From Nocardia sp. alder85J (lineage in GTDB: Bacteria; Actinomycetota; Actinomycetes; Mycobacteriales; Mycobacteriaceae), in contig NZ_JAIUCZ020000006.1 in assembly GCF_020176955.2 (NCBI RefSeq), positions 310,001-374,000 of the forward strand: 64,000 bases of DNA, read 5' to 3'. The translations under genes and the position numbers were made by a program. Of the stretch, positions 1-7,752 are shown in pieces (positions within the stretch are counted from its first letter, which is position 1; each line of letters begins with the position of its first letter). Under the pieces are notes generated by a model. The model was not told the DNA's origin. It searched no databases and was given only the letters and a program-made list of their open reading frames with translations.

Positions 1-888
1 CTCGGTCAGGGCGTGCAGCGGCGCGTGCAGGATGCGGCAGTGTGGATACGGTTTGAAGCTCTGCTCGGCGGGAAACAGCCAGCTCTCCCCCAGGCCCTCC
101 AGCAACTGCCCCGGTTCCCAGCGGCGGCTGCCGATGAAACGGCGGTAGCCGAATTCGGCGTCGTCCAGGACCGGCAGGTCGCCGCGATGGCCGAGCTTCC
201 CCAGGTAAGCGGCGGTCAGCGCGGCCTGGGTGAGGGCCCCGGCCAGCGAATACTTGATGGTCGCCGACGGGGCGTGCTCGGTCCACGAGCGCTGCGAATT
301 CACCGGGGAGGTGCTCGCGGCGATCGCCAGGGCGTGCGCCAGCACCTCCGGCGCGAAGCCGCCCAGCTTGCCGACGGCGGCCGTGGCGCCGAACACAGTG
401 TTGCTGTAGCCGAGCACCGGCGGGAAGCTCAGCGTCCCCTCCGGTGAGCGGTCACGCAGATAGTCCATGGACTTGTAGAACCGGAACGACAGCTCGTGGG
501 CGAGTGCGATGGCGGCCAGCACCTCGGGGCCCGAATTCGCGCCGGTCTCGGCGATCGCCAGGATCGGCGGCAGCACGAACGGGGTGACGTGCCCCGGCGG
601 CAGGACCGCGTCGAAGTCGAGGGCGTTGATCAGCTCACCGTTGGCGAACGCGGCGCCGAAGACAGTGGCCCGCTCACCGGTGCCGATGATGGTGGCGTCG
701 CCGGGGCCCATCATGCGCCCGAACTCGATGCCGATCCGGCCTTTGTGCTGATCGACCGCGCCGAGCGCGCAGCCGAGCGAATCCAGCAGAATACGTTTGC
801 ATTCCACGACGACCTCGGCCGGCAGCCGGTCGTAGGTGACGGCGGCGGTGAAGCCGGCCAGCTGTTCGACGATGGTTTTCGCCACCAC
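1..888 (-). CDS. MmgE/PrpD family protein (C-terminal part outside window)
   Basis: The minus-strand reading frame runs off the left edge, so about 296 N-terminal residues of a family usually near 450 are present. The start is taken as the GTG at 888, preceded at 6 nt by GAGAGG. Family hallmarks are an N-terminal helical region with DSLGCALGAV, the stretch GERATVFGAAFANGELINAL, the segment SNTVFGATAAVGKLGG, and an IKYSLAG block. MmgE/PrpD proteins include 2-methylcitrate dehydratase, cis-aconitate decarboxylase and uncharacterised dehydratase or isomerase types. The substrate here is not determined. A second full-length member lies at 22889-24283. The neighbouring gene on the same strand is a small NTF2-like protein, so both may belong to one operon. 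Confidence 0.85.
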   Translation of the reverse strand, partial: MVAKTIVEQLAGFTAAVTYDRLPAEVVVECKRILLDSLGCALGAVDQHKGRIGIEFGRMMGPGDATIIGTGERATVFGAAFANGELINALDFDAVLPPGHVTPFVLPPILAIAETGANSGPEVLAAIALAHELSFRFYKSMDYLRDRSPEGTLSFPPVLGYSNTVFGATAAVGKLGGFAPEVLAHALAIAASTSPVNSQRSWTEHAPSATIKYSLAGALTQAALTAAYLGKLGHRGDLPVLDDAEFGYRRFIGSRRWEPGQLLEGLGESWLFPAEQSFKPYPHCRILHAPLHALTE

Positions 889-1017
889 GGAATTCCTCTC
901 CTGAACGGGCCGGTCCGCCCGAATCGGGTCGGCGGCGGCCCTGTACCCACACTGTGGCGCGCCCGAGGCGCGCGCCACATCCGCCGCCGGTCGGATCCGG
1001 CTACGACCTTCGGCCGA

Positions 1018-1374
1018 CTAGATCGGCATCTCGGGGGCGATGTACTCCTGCACCCGCACCACCTTGCCGTCCCGCATCTCGGTCACCTGGATGATGTGCA
1101 GCTGCTGCAACTGCCCGCCCAGTTCCAGCGAGACCGAGGACTGCACGATGAATCCGGCGTCGGTCAGGACGACGCGCGGATCCACGAACTCGGGGAAGTC
1201 CGGGCGCGCCTTGGCGGCGTCCACCGCCTGCTCGACGGTGACCCAGACGTTGTCGTTGCTGTGCCAGACCCGGCAGTCCGGCGAACACAGCTGGACGAAC
1301 AGATCGAGATCCGACAGCGCCCGTACCCAGGTCTGTGCGACAGCTTCCTTGCTGGTCAGGGTCTCATTACTCAT
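1018..1374 (-). CDS. NTF2/SnoaL-like protein
   Basis: This 118-residue protein has the size and pattern of a cone-shaped NTF2/SnoaL fold. An N-terminal helix (VAQTWVRALSDLDLFVQLCS) is followed by a beta-rich half that ends in MRDGKVVRVQEYIAP, a typical last-strand motif of the family. Such proteins act as small isomerases, cyclases, hydrolases or ligand binders; the substrate is unknown. The start ATG at 1374 is preceded by an AGGACCTCCC-type leader. The gene lies upstream of the edge MmgE/PrpD gene on the same strand with about 130 nt between them. It is divergent from the conservon kinase, and a perfect TGTCCA-N6-TGGACA dyad (1460-1477) sits in the shared promoter region. A related protein is at 5582-6010. 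Confidence 0.75.
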   Translation of the reverse strand: MSNETLTSKEAVAQTWVRALSDLDLFVQLCSPDCRVWHSNDNVWVTVEQAVDAAKARPDFPEFVDPRVVLTDAGFIVQSSVSLELGGQLQQLHIIQVTEMRDGKVVRVQEYIAPEMPI

Positions 1375-1459
1375 GGGAGGTCCTTCCGGGATCAGCGCAA
1401 TCGTGCGCGGCGCAGGTGATCTGCGTTACAGCAGCCTCGCAGTCCCCGGCACGCCGGAG

Positions 1460-1477
1460 TGTCCAAATATCTGGACA
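1460..1477. promoter_or_regulatory. Operator-like dyad TGTCCA-N6-TGGACA
   Basis: TGTCCAAATATCTGGACA is a perfect 6-6-6 inverted repeat in the divergent intergenic region between the NTF2-like gene (start 1374) and the sensor kinase. A related sequence occurs at 5482-5507 and half-matches at 15724-15741 and 40211-40235. It is probably a binding site of a dimeric regulator. The Fis-type regulators at 6028 and 13679 are candidates by proximity only. A GTG at 1459 would put a kinase start inside this dyad, which favours the ATG at 1513. Confidence 0.6.
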
Positions 1478-1512
1478 GTGCCGGCGGGCCGCTCGAATTA
1501 CCGTCGGCAAAC

Positions 1513-3762
1513 ATGAATCCGCTGCGCGGGCAACGCTTCCGAACGATCGGCATCCGCACCCGAGTGCTGGCGATCGCGCTGGTACCCAGCGCCGCGCTGC
1601 TGCTGACCGCTTCCGGCACGGTGACGGTGCTGACGGTGCAGGCGTATTCGGCGCAACAGCTGGCCGACTACCGCAAGACGGTCATCGCACCGCTGCTGCG
1701 CTTCATCGGCACCGTGCAGGACGAGCGCGGCGCGAGCCTGCTGGCCGTCACCGGCGCCGGGTCGCAGGCCGATCTGCCCGGCACCCGCCAGCGCCTGGAC
1801 CTCGCGCTCGCCGAGACCGCGCGGATCTCCGCGAAGGGCGCCAGCCTGGACCGCGCCGGAATCTCGCGATTCACCACGGAATTCGGGAATCTGGTGGCGC
1901 GGCTCCCGGACCTGCGCCGGTCCGTGGACCAGCGGCAGGCCGGGATCGCCGACGTCGACTCCTACTACACCCGCATGATCGCGGCCATCGCCGACGGTGG
2001 CCGGGACAGCAGTGTGCACTCCTCCCCCAGCAACGACGCACTGGCCGCGGAGATCACCGGCACCGCCCTGGTGCTGGCCGCCGACAACCACTCGCGCGCG
2101 GTCGGCCTGCTCGCGGCCGGTCTGGCCGCCGACGATCTGGACCAGGCCCAGCGCCGTTCCCTCACCCAGCTCCTCGGCAGCTATCGCAACGCACTGGAAT
2201 CTACTGCCCCGCAACTACTTCCGTCGGTCGAGGCCGACTACCACGCGCTCACCGGCGGCCCGGACTGGCGGCTGGCCACCGCGGCCGAGGACCAGATCGC
2301 CGATACCGGGAACCTGTCGCTGCCGAATGCGCAATGGCAGGCCGCCGAACAGGCGGTCGGCGGCCGGCTCGGCGCCATGCTCGACAGCCAGTACCACCGG
2401 TCCGCCGACCGCAGCGCCGAGGTGGCCGCGCGGTCCTTCACGAGATCCGTGCTGGCCGGCGGCGCACTGCTGATCGTCACCCTGGCCGCGCTGGCCGCCG
2501 CCCTGACCTTGGCGAGCCGCCTGGTGCGCCGGCTGCGCACCCTGCGCACGGCCAGTCTGGAGCTGGCACAGCAGCGCCTGCCGGAGATCATCGACCGCAT
2601 CCGCCGCGGCGAGGAGGTGGACACGGCCGCCGCTGCCGCGGTCGTGGACAGCGGTGGCGACGAGATCGGCGAGGTGTCGGCCGCGTTCGCCGTCGCCCAG
2701 CGCGCCGCCATCGACGGCGCGGTGGCCGAGGCCCGCACCCGGGAGGGGTTCAACCGGGTCTTCCTGGACATCGCCTTCCGCAGTCAGGCCCTGGTCCGCC
2801 GCCAGCTCGACGTGCTGGACGTGGCCGAATCCGAACAGGCCGATCCCGCGCACCTCCGATTGCTGTACCGGCTCGACCATCTCGCCACCCGGGCCCGGCG
2901 CAATGCCGAGAACCTGCTGATCCTCGGCGGCCGGCAGCCGGGGCGGCGCTGGCGCGAGCCGGTCCTGCTGGAAGACGTGGTGCGCAGCGCGGTTTCGGAG
3001 ACCGAGGGCTTCACCCGGGTGACGACCGTGCGCCTGCCGGAGGTCGGCGTTCTCGGCGCCGGCGTCGCGGATCTGATCCACCTGCTCGCCGAGTTGATCG
3101 ACAACGCCGCGTCGTTCTCCCCGCCGGACGCGCCGATCCTCGTGCACGGCAGCGTCGTCGCGCACGGCCTGGCGGTCGAGATCACCGACCAGGGCCTGGG
3201 CATCGCCTTCGACGAACGCGAGCAACTCAACCGATTGCTGTGCGAGCCACCGGAATTCCACGAGATGGCGCTGTCCGGCCGTCGCCGGCTGGGCATGTTC
3301 GTGATCGGGCAGCTGGCCCGGCGGCACGAGATCTCGGTGCGCCTCAACGAGTCCGCCTACGGCGGTGTCACGGCGGTGGTGCTGCTGCCGCGGACACTGC
3401 TGCACCGCACGGACACCGAGTCAGATCACGTCGAAACAAGCCGGACCACAGCGGAATTCGTCACGACGACGGTGACGCATCGGCTCGGTGCCGCCCTCGG
3501 CGGTCCCGATCGGCCGGGATCCGGCGGCGCCGTGCACGCATTGCCGCCGCTGTTCCCGGATCCGGCGGCCGAGATCGGTAAACCACCCCTGCCACGGCGG
3601 AGTCGGCAACAGAGCCTGGCGCCGCAGTTGGCCGGGGACCAGGTCGTGGCCGACACCGCAGTCGGCCCGGCGCGCACCGCCGACGCCGCCCGCGCGTCGA
3701 TGGCCGCGCTGCAACGAGGCACCCGCCGTGCGCACGCCTCGGATGCGGACCCCCATCGATGA
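1513..3762 (+). CDS. Conservon sensor histidine kinase-like protein (CvnA-type)
   Basis: About 749 residues. A transmembrane helix is predicted near residues 16-42, followed by a long extracytoplasmic nitrate/nitrite-sensor-like (NIT) helical domain, a second membrane helix near 312-335, a HAMP-like segment, and a C-terminal HATPase domain. The dimerisation region has LDHLATRARRNAENLLIL (H456 in LDHL), typical of actinobacterial conservon kinases. The N-box is ELIDNAASFSP near residue 525 and the G1 box is DQGLGIAF near 558. The C-terminal 120 residues are a low-complexity tail. Start chosen at ATG 1513, because an upstream GTG at 1459 lies in an operator-like dyad. It heads a cvnA-B-C set with the roadblock gene 16 nt downstream. 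CvnA proteins are thought to signal through the other conservon members rather than a classical response regulator; here that is inferred from family knowledge. Confidence 0.85.
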   Translation: MNPLRGQRFRTIGIRTRVLAIALVPSAALLLTASGTVTVLTVQAYSAQQLADYRKTVIAPLLRFIGTVQDERGASLLAVTGAGSQADLPGTRQRLDLALAETARISAKGASLDRAGISRFTTEFGNLVARLPDLRRSVDQRQAGIADVDSYYTRMIAAIADGGRDSSVHSSPSNDALAAEITGTALVLAADNHSRAVGLLAAGLAADDLDQAQRRSLTQLLGSYRNALESTAPQLLPSVEADYHALTGGPDWRLATAAEDQIADTGNLSLPNAQWQAAEQAVGGRLGAMLDSQYHRSADRSAEVAARSFTRSVLAGGALLIVTLAALAAALTLASRLVRRLRTLRTASLELAQQRLPEIIDRIRRGEEVDTAAAAAVVDSGGDEIGEVSAAFAVAQRAAIDGAVAEARTREGFNRVFLDIAFRSQALVRRQLDVLDVAESEQADPAHLRLLYRLDHLATRARRNAENLLILGGRQPGRRWREPVLLEDVVRSAVSETEGFTRVTTVRLPEVGVLGAGVADLIHLLAELIDNAASFSPPDAPILVHGSVVAHGLAVEITDQGLGIAFDEREQLNRLLCEPPEFHEMALSGRRRLGMFVIGQLARRHEISVRLNESAYGGVTAVVLLPRTLLHRTDTESDHVETSRTTAEFVTTTVTHRLGAALGGPDRPGSGGAVHALPPLFPDPAAEIGKPPLPRRSRQQSLAPQLAGDQVVADTAVGPARTADAARASMAALQRGTRRAHASDADPHR

Positions 3763-3778
3763 GACGAACGGTCGGAAC

Positions 3779-4219
3779 ATGAACGAAGACGCAATGCTCG
3801 GCACCCCGTCCGGCAGCCTGGACTGGCTGCTCAACAATCTGGTGGATCAGGTGTCCGGCGCCGACGCCGCGGTGGTGTTGTCCGCCGACGGCCTGCCGGT
3901 GGCCGGATCCGACCGGCTCACCCGGGAGCAGATCGAGCACCTTGCCGCCATCGCCTCCGCACTGCACAGTCTCGGCCGCGGGATCGGCACCCATTTCGGC
4001 CGGGGCGCCCTGCGGCAGACCGTGATCGAACTGGAGGGCGGTTACCTGGTGGCGAGTGAGGCCGGCGACGGCGCGTGCCTCGCCCTGCTCGCCGGCCTCG
4101 ATGCCGACCTCGGCCTGATCGGATACGAGATGACCGTCCTCGTCGGACAGGTCCGCAAGCAACTCGCCGCGACTCCTCGCGTCGCGCCGTCGGCCTTCGC
4201 CGCGCATCGCCGGCCGTGA
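3779..4219 (+). CDS. Roadblock/LC7 domain protein (CvnB-type)
   Basis: A 146-residue protein starting at ATG 3779 (MNEDAMLGTPSG). It has the roadblock/LC7 pattern LDWLLNNLVDQVSGADAAVV, then VLSADGLPVAGSDRL, a central helix QIEHLAAIASALHSLGRG, and a second beta-sheet segment QTVIELEGGYLVASEAGDG. In conservons these proteins are thought to act with a small GTPase (CvnD) as regulators. The gene follows the kinase by 16 nt, and its stop overlaps the start of the DUF742 gene (GTGA), which implies translational coupling. No CvnD gene is present downstream, so its usual partner would have to be encoded elsewhere. Confidence 0.9.
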   Translation: MNEDAMLGTPSGSLDWLLNNLVDQVSGADAAVVLSADGLPVAGSDRLTREQIEHLAAIASALHSLGRGIGTHFGRGALRQTVIELEGGYLVASEAGDGACLALLAGLDADLGLIGYEMTVLVGQVRKQLAATPRVAPSAFAAHRRP

Positions 4220-4602
4220 GTCACCGCGCGGACGACCCGTGGTCACCGGGATACGAGGATGATCCGGGCCCGCTGGTGCGGCCGTTCGCCGTCACCCGCG
4301 GCCGCACTGCTGCCGGCCCGCGAGATCTGGACATCCTGACCCGCGTGTCGGCCGCGGGTGTCCGTACCGGCGGCGACGCCCTGGAGCGCGAATACCGGGA
4401 GATCCTGCGGCTGTGCGACCACACCACCCTGTCCATCGCCGAGATCGCCGCGCATCTGCACCTGTTCGTCGCCGCCGCGAAGGTCCTGGTCGCCGATCTG
4501 ATCGATGGCGGCTACCTGATCTTCCGGGCGCCGCCGACCCCGGAGAGCGCGGCCGACCCAACCCTGCTGCGAGCGGTCCTGGAGGGCATCCGCCGTCTGT
4601 GA
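4216..4602 (+). CDS. DUF742 protein (CvnC-type)
   Basis: A 128-residue protein starting at the GTG at 4216, which overlaps the roadblock gene's TGA. The DUF742 core is clear: LVRPFAVTRGRT near the N-terminus, then LREYREILRLCD-like EREYREILRLCDHTTLSIAE, an HTH-like helix pair (SIAEIAAHLHLFVAAAKVLV), and DLIDGGYLIFRAP. DUF742 proteins are the third member of the conservon operon and look like winged-helix proteins. The gene ends 14 nt before a strong terminator, after which the strand changes. The fourth conservon gene, the CvnD GTPase, is therefore absent. Confidence 0.9.
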   Translation: MSHRADDPWSPGYEDDPGPLVRPFAVTRGRTAAGPRDLDILTRVSAAGVRTGGDALEREYREILRLCDHTTLSIAEIAAHLHLFVAAAKVLVADLIDGGYLIFRAPPTPESAADPTLLRAVLEGIRRL

Positions 4603-4616
4603 CCCGAGGTTTCCCG

Positions 4617-4654
4617 CCATTGCCCCGCACCCGGATCCGGTTGCGGGGCAATGG
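4617..4654. terminator. Rho-independent-type hairpin after cvnC-like gene
   Basis: A 13-bp perfect stem (CCATTGCCCCGCA paired with TGCGGGGCAATGG) closes a 12-nt loop. It lies between the convergent cvnC-like gene and the SDR gene, so it can serve both strands. There is no long T-tract, as is common in actinobacteria. Confidence 0.7.
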
Positions 4655-4662
4655 TTTCCGGC

Positions 4663-5421
4663 TCAGTACAGCGTGTAGCCGCCGTCCACGGGCAGGTTCA
4701 CCCCGGTGATGAAGGACGCCTTGTCCGACAGCAGGAACATAGCTGCCTCGGCATGTTCGACCGGCTCACTGGCCCGGCGCAGCGCGTGGGTCGCGGCGAC
4801 GGTGTCGGCATAGGACGGGTTCTTCTCCAGGTACTCCAGGTATATCGGGGTCTTGGCCGTCGACGGCCCGATCGAGTTGACCCGGACGCCCTGTTCGCCG
4901 TATTCGGCCGCGGCGGCCTTGGTCAGCCCGGCCAGCCCGTGCTTGGACGCGGTGTATTCGGCGGCGAGCGGGATGTAGATCATCGAGCCGACCGAGGTGG
5001 TGTTGACGATCGACCCGCCGCCGTTTGCGATCATCGCCGGGATCTCGTACTTCATGCACAGGAACGGGCCGGTCACGTTGATCGCGAAGATGCGGTCGAA
5101 TTCGGCGCGGGTGACCTCGATCAGCTTCTTGCCGGTGTTGGGCACCCCGGCGTTGTTGAAGGCGCCGTCCAGTTTGCCGTACGCCGACACCGCGGCGTTC
5201 ACCATCGCCTCGACCTGTTCCTCGTCGGTCACGTCCACCGTGACGAACTGAGCGGTGAAGCCCTCCGAGGTCAACTGCTTCGCCAGCGCCTCACCGGCCT
5301 CGGTGGTGATGTCGGCGATGGTGACCTCGGCACCGTTCTCGGCGAACAGCCGCGAGGCCGCCGCGCCGATCCCACTCGCGCCGCCCGTCACGATGATCGA
5401 GCGCCCTTCGATTCCAGCCAT
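4663..5421 (-). CDS. Short-chain dehydrogenase/reductase (classical SDR)
   Basis: A 252-residue NAD(P)-dependent oxidoreductase of classical SDR size. It shows the cofactor motif TGGASGIG (residues 12-19), NNAG (89-92), and the catalytic set S143, Y156 and K160 in YTASK, ending in the usual GGYTLY. D37 in the ADITTE segment after the second beta strand suggests NAD rather than NADP preference. The start is the ATG at 5421 (MAGIEGRS); an in-frame upstream extension to 5475 would run across the promoter. It is divergent from the NTF2-like gene at 5582, and the dyad at 5482-5507 lies between them. The substrate is unknown. Confidence 0.9.
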   Translation of the reverse strand: MAGIEGRSIIVTGGASGIGAAASRLFAENGAEVTIADITTEAGEALAKQLTSEGFTAQFVTVDVTDEEQVEAMVNAAVSAYGKLDGAFNNAGVPNTGKKLIEVTRAEFDRIFAINVTGPFLCMKYEIPAMIANGGGSIVNTTSVGSMIYIPLAAEYTASKHGLAGLTKAAAAEYGEQGVRVNSIGPSTAKTPIYLEYLEKNPSYADTVAATHALRRASEPVEHAEAAMFLLSDKASFITGVNLPVDGGYTLY

Positions 5422-5481
5422 GATCTGCACTTCCGTTCGGAGGTCCGTTGACACTCCGACGCTATGGGCGGGCACCGGCCC

Positions 5482-5507
5482 CGAGTGTGCAGATAATTGG
5501 ACACTCG
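5482..5507. promoter_or_regulatory. Operator-like dyad CGAGTGT...ACACTCG
   Basis: A 26-bp imperfect palindrome has perfect outer arms CGAGTGT and ACACTCG and an inner TGTGCA-N6-TGGACA. It matches the 1460-1477 dyad except for one base in the left arm. It sits in the divergent intergenic region of the SDR and NTF2-like genes, about 60 and 75 nt from the two starts, and is probably the same regulator's site. Confidence 0.55.
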
Positions 5508-5581
5508 ATCGATTCGGCCCGACCTACATTGCGGTGGATGCCCTCGACCTGCGGGGGCCGCATCCACCGAAGGGCGGACAC

Positions 5582-6010
5582 ATGACCGAACTGCTCGACC
5601 TCGTCGACGCGCACTACCGCGGCCTGGAGACAGGCGATCTCGAGCTCGCGGCGAGCCCGTTCGCCGAAACCGTCGCCTCGGAGTTCCCCGCCGGCCCGAT
5701 GGTGGGTATCGAGGCGCTGCGCGGCCTGATCCAGGCGTTCATCACCGCGTTCCCCGATCTGAAGCTGGCCCGCCGCAACGTGTGGGTGTCCGGTGACTCG
5801 GCGGTCGCGGAGGTGACCTTCTCCGGCACCCACACCGGCCCGCTGGCCACACCGGACGGGACGGTACCGCCGACCGGCAAGGCGGTGACCTTTCCGCTGA
5901 TCGACATCTTCACCCTGCGCGACGGCAAGGTCGTCGAGCACCGCGGATACTGGGACAACGCGCTGTTCCTGACCCAGCTCGGCCTGCTCCCGGCGCCGGC
6001 CGGGGCGTGA
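5582..6010 (+). CDS. SnoaL-like polyketide-cyclase-family protein
   Basis: A 142-residue protein starting at ATG 5582 with AAGGGCGGACAC upstream. The sequence has the SnoaL/NTF2 order: an N-terminal helix (LLDLVDAHYRGLETGDLE), EALRGLIQAFITAFPDLKL, VAEVTFSGTHTGPL, PPTGKAVTFPLIDIFTL and DGKVVEHRGYWDN. The phrase P-T-G-K-x-V with a following D-I-F and R-D-G-K is a strong signature of the SnoaL-like cyclase/ester-hydrolase group. The reaction is unknown. It is divergent from an SDR gene and followed by the convergent end of a Fis-type regulator, 17 nt away. Confidence 0.85.
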   Translation: MTELLDLVDAHYRGLETGDLELAASPFAETVASEFPAGPMVGIEALRGLIQAFITAFPDLKLARRNVWVSGDSAVAEVTFSGTHTGPLATPDGTVPPTGKAVTFPLIDIFTLRDGKVVEHRGYWDNALFLTQLGLLPAPAGA

Positions 6011-6027
6011 TCCGGCGGCGCGGCGGG

Positions 6028-7626
6028 TCAGCCGATCCCGAGCGCCCGCATGCGGTTGTACAGCGTGGACCGGCTCACCCCGAGTGCCCGGGCGGCCCGC
6101 TGCTTGTTCCCACCGGCGGCCTCGATCGCCGCGATGACGACCTCGCGCTCGGCCTGCCGCAGCGGCGAGCCCGGGGCCGGACCGCCGCGATACGCCGCCG
6201 GCAGATCCGCCGGGATGAGGTCACCGGCCGAGCGGACCTGCGCCAGCGCCCGGATCACCCGGTGCAGTTCGGTGAGGTTGCCGGGCCACGGCTGCGCGGC
6301 CAGTACTCGCAGGGTGTCCGAGGTCAGCCGCAGCCGGTCCGTCCCTTCGATGTCGGCGAGCATGCGTTGCGCCAACCGCGGAATCTCGTGCCTGCGGCGG
6401 CGCAGTGGCAGCAGATCGCGGCGGCTGCCGCAGAGCGAGACCAGCGGCGCATGCGTCCCGGTCAGATGATCACCCGGTGTCGCCGTCAGCACGACGGCCC
6501 CGCGATCGTCGCGCAGATATCCGGCGAGCAGCGCGGTGAGCTGCTCCGGCAGCAGTTGGATGTTCTCCACGATCAGGCCCGGTCCCGGCTCCTCCAGCGC
6601 CGCGCTCAAGGCAGTGGCCCAGGACCGCCGGCCGGTGCGGACGATCTCGGTGGCATCCAGGATGTGCGTACCGGCACCGACGGCTCGCCGGGCGGCGGTG
6701 GTCCGGCCGCTGCCCGGCTCGCCGATCACGACCAGCGGCAACTGCGAGACGACGTCCGGATCGGCCTGACGGCCGTCACGATCCGCGACGATGTCGACCC
6801 GAACCCCGTCCGCGTCGTCGATCGGCGTGCACTCCAGGACCACGGTACGCCCGGACACCAGCGTCAACCGCTGCAAATGCACCGTGGCGACGCCGGTCTG
6901 CTCGGCGCAGGTGCGCACCGCCGCGTGATCGGCGGGGTCGAGCAGATCCAGCGCCGCCGGGGTGGCCAGGACCAGCCCCTGCCCGACCACCATGACCGGA
7001 CGGCCGCTCCGGCGGGCCGCGACCTGGAAGGCGTGCAGCAACCGGTTCTGATCGCGGCTCACGTCACGCAGCAGCCGTTCCTCGATGTCGCGGACCATCC
7101 GCCGGGCCAGCGGCCGCAACAGCCGGTGATCCCCGGCGGATGGTCCGCCGATATCGAGCACGCCCGCCAGCCGCCGGGTGCCCGGATGGAAGATCGGATG
7201 GCCGTAGCAGGTGAACTCGCGGAAGGTGGTCAGGAAGTGCTCCGGCCCGCGGATCAGCACCTCCTGCCGGGTCTCGACCGGGGTCCCGATGGCGTTGGTG
7301 CCGATCACGTCCTCGCCCATCCGCACGCCGCGCTGGAAGCCGAGTTCGTGCATCGCGGCGCCGATCGCCGGACCGGCGGCCACGAGATCGATGACCCTTG
7401 CGTCCTGATCCGCGAGCACCAGCCCGATGGCCGACCCCTCGAGTTCGGCGCTCATCCGCCGCAGCACCGGCGCGGCGGCCCGGAGCAGAGCACTGTCACC
7501 CACCACATGCCGGTCCAGCGCCGGGGATGCGTCCGCACGCAGTCCGCTCAACCGTGATCGCGCCCAGGACGAGGTGATCTCGGGCCGACCGCGATCGACC
7601 TCCGGTTGCGGCGCAGTGCTCGGCAT
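6028..7626 (-). CDS. AcoR-like GAF/Fis transcriptional regulator
   Basis: A 532-residue protein. The N-terminal GAF-like sensor contains VRMGEDVIGTNAIGTP, EVLIRGPEHFLT, CYGHPIFHPGTRRLAGVLDI (residues 100-160), the classic AcoR-family signature. A central AAA+-like domain follows, with GEPGSGRTT at 302-310 where the Walker A lysine is replaced by arginine. There is no GAFTGA sigma54-contact loop, although PWPGNLTELHRV (446-457) is kept. A C-terminal Fis-type HTH, GGNKQRAARALGVSRSTLYN, occupies about 505-524. It is therefore probably a DNA-binding regulator that does not hydrolyse ATP or activate sigma54. A close paralogue is at 13679-15280. It lies downstream of the kinase-STAND gene on the same strand with a 126-nt gap that holds an AT-rich element. 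Confidence 0.88.
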   Translation of the reverse strand: MPSTAPQPEVDRGRPEITSSWARSRLSGLRADASPALDRHVVGDSALLRAAAPVLRRMSAELEGSAIGLVLADQDARVIDLVAAGPAIGAAMHELGFQRGVRMGEDVIGTNAIGTPVETRQEVLIRGPEHFLTTFREFTCYGHPIFHPGTRRLAGVLDIGGPSAGDHRLLRPLARRMVRDIEERLLRDVSRDQNRLLHAFQVAARRSGRPVMVVGQGLVLATPAALDLLDPADHAAVRTCAEQTGVATVHLQRLTLVSGRTVVLECTPIDDADGVRVDIVADRDGRQADPDVVSQLPLVVIGEPGSGRTTAARRAVGAGTHILDATEIVRTGRRSWATALSAALEEPGPGLIVENIQLLPEQLTALLAGYLRDDRGAVVLTATPGDHLTGTHAPLVSLCGSRRDLLPLRRRRHEIPRLAQRMLADIEGTDRLRLTSDTLRVLAAQPWPGNLTELHRVIRALAQVRSAGDLIPADLPAAYRGGPAPGSPLRQAEREVVIAAIEAAGGNKQRAARALGVSRSTLYNRMRALGIG

Positions 7627-7690
7627 GCGGGACCGTCCTTGCTCCCCGGCGACTCGGGTACGAGTCGGCGCTCCTGTTCGATCGGGAGCG

Positions 7691-7709
7691 ACTATATATA
7701 ATATTTAAT
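7691..7709. promoter_or_regulatory. AT-rich element (TATATATAATATTTA type)
   Basis: A run of 19 A/T-dominated bases in a G+C-rich background lies 65 nt upstream of the Fis-type regulator start at 7626. It resembles the AT-rich near-palindromes at 15331, 22710, 22793, 33139 and 33189. It may be a promoter -10 region, an operator or both. Confidence 0.4.
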
Positions 7710-7752
7710 GGCAATGGGCTCGAATCGGTCAGGTTGCCCGACCACCGCACGG

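Noticed and set aside
1459..1512. GTG start of the conservon kinase 54 nt upstream
   Set aside because: This GTG lies in the TGTCCA-N6-TGGACA dyad; the hydrophobic N-terminus begins only after the ATG at 1513.
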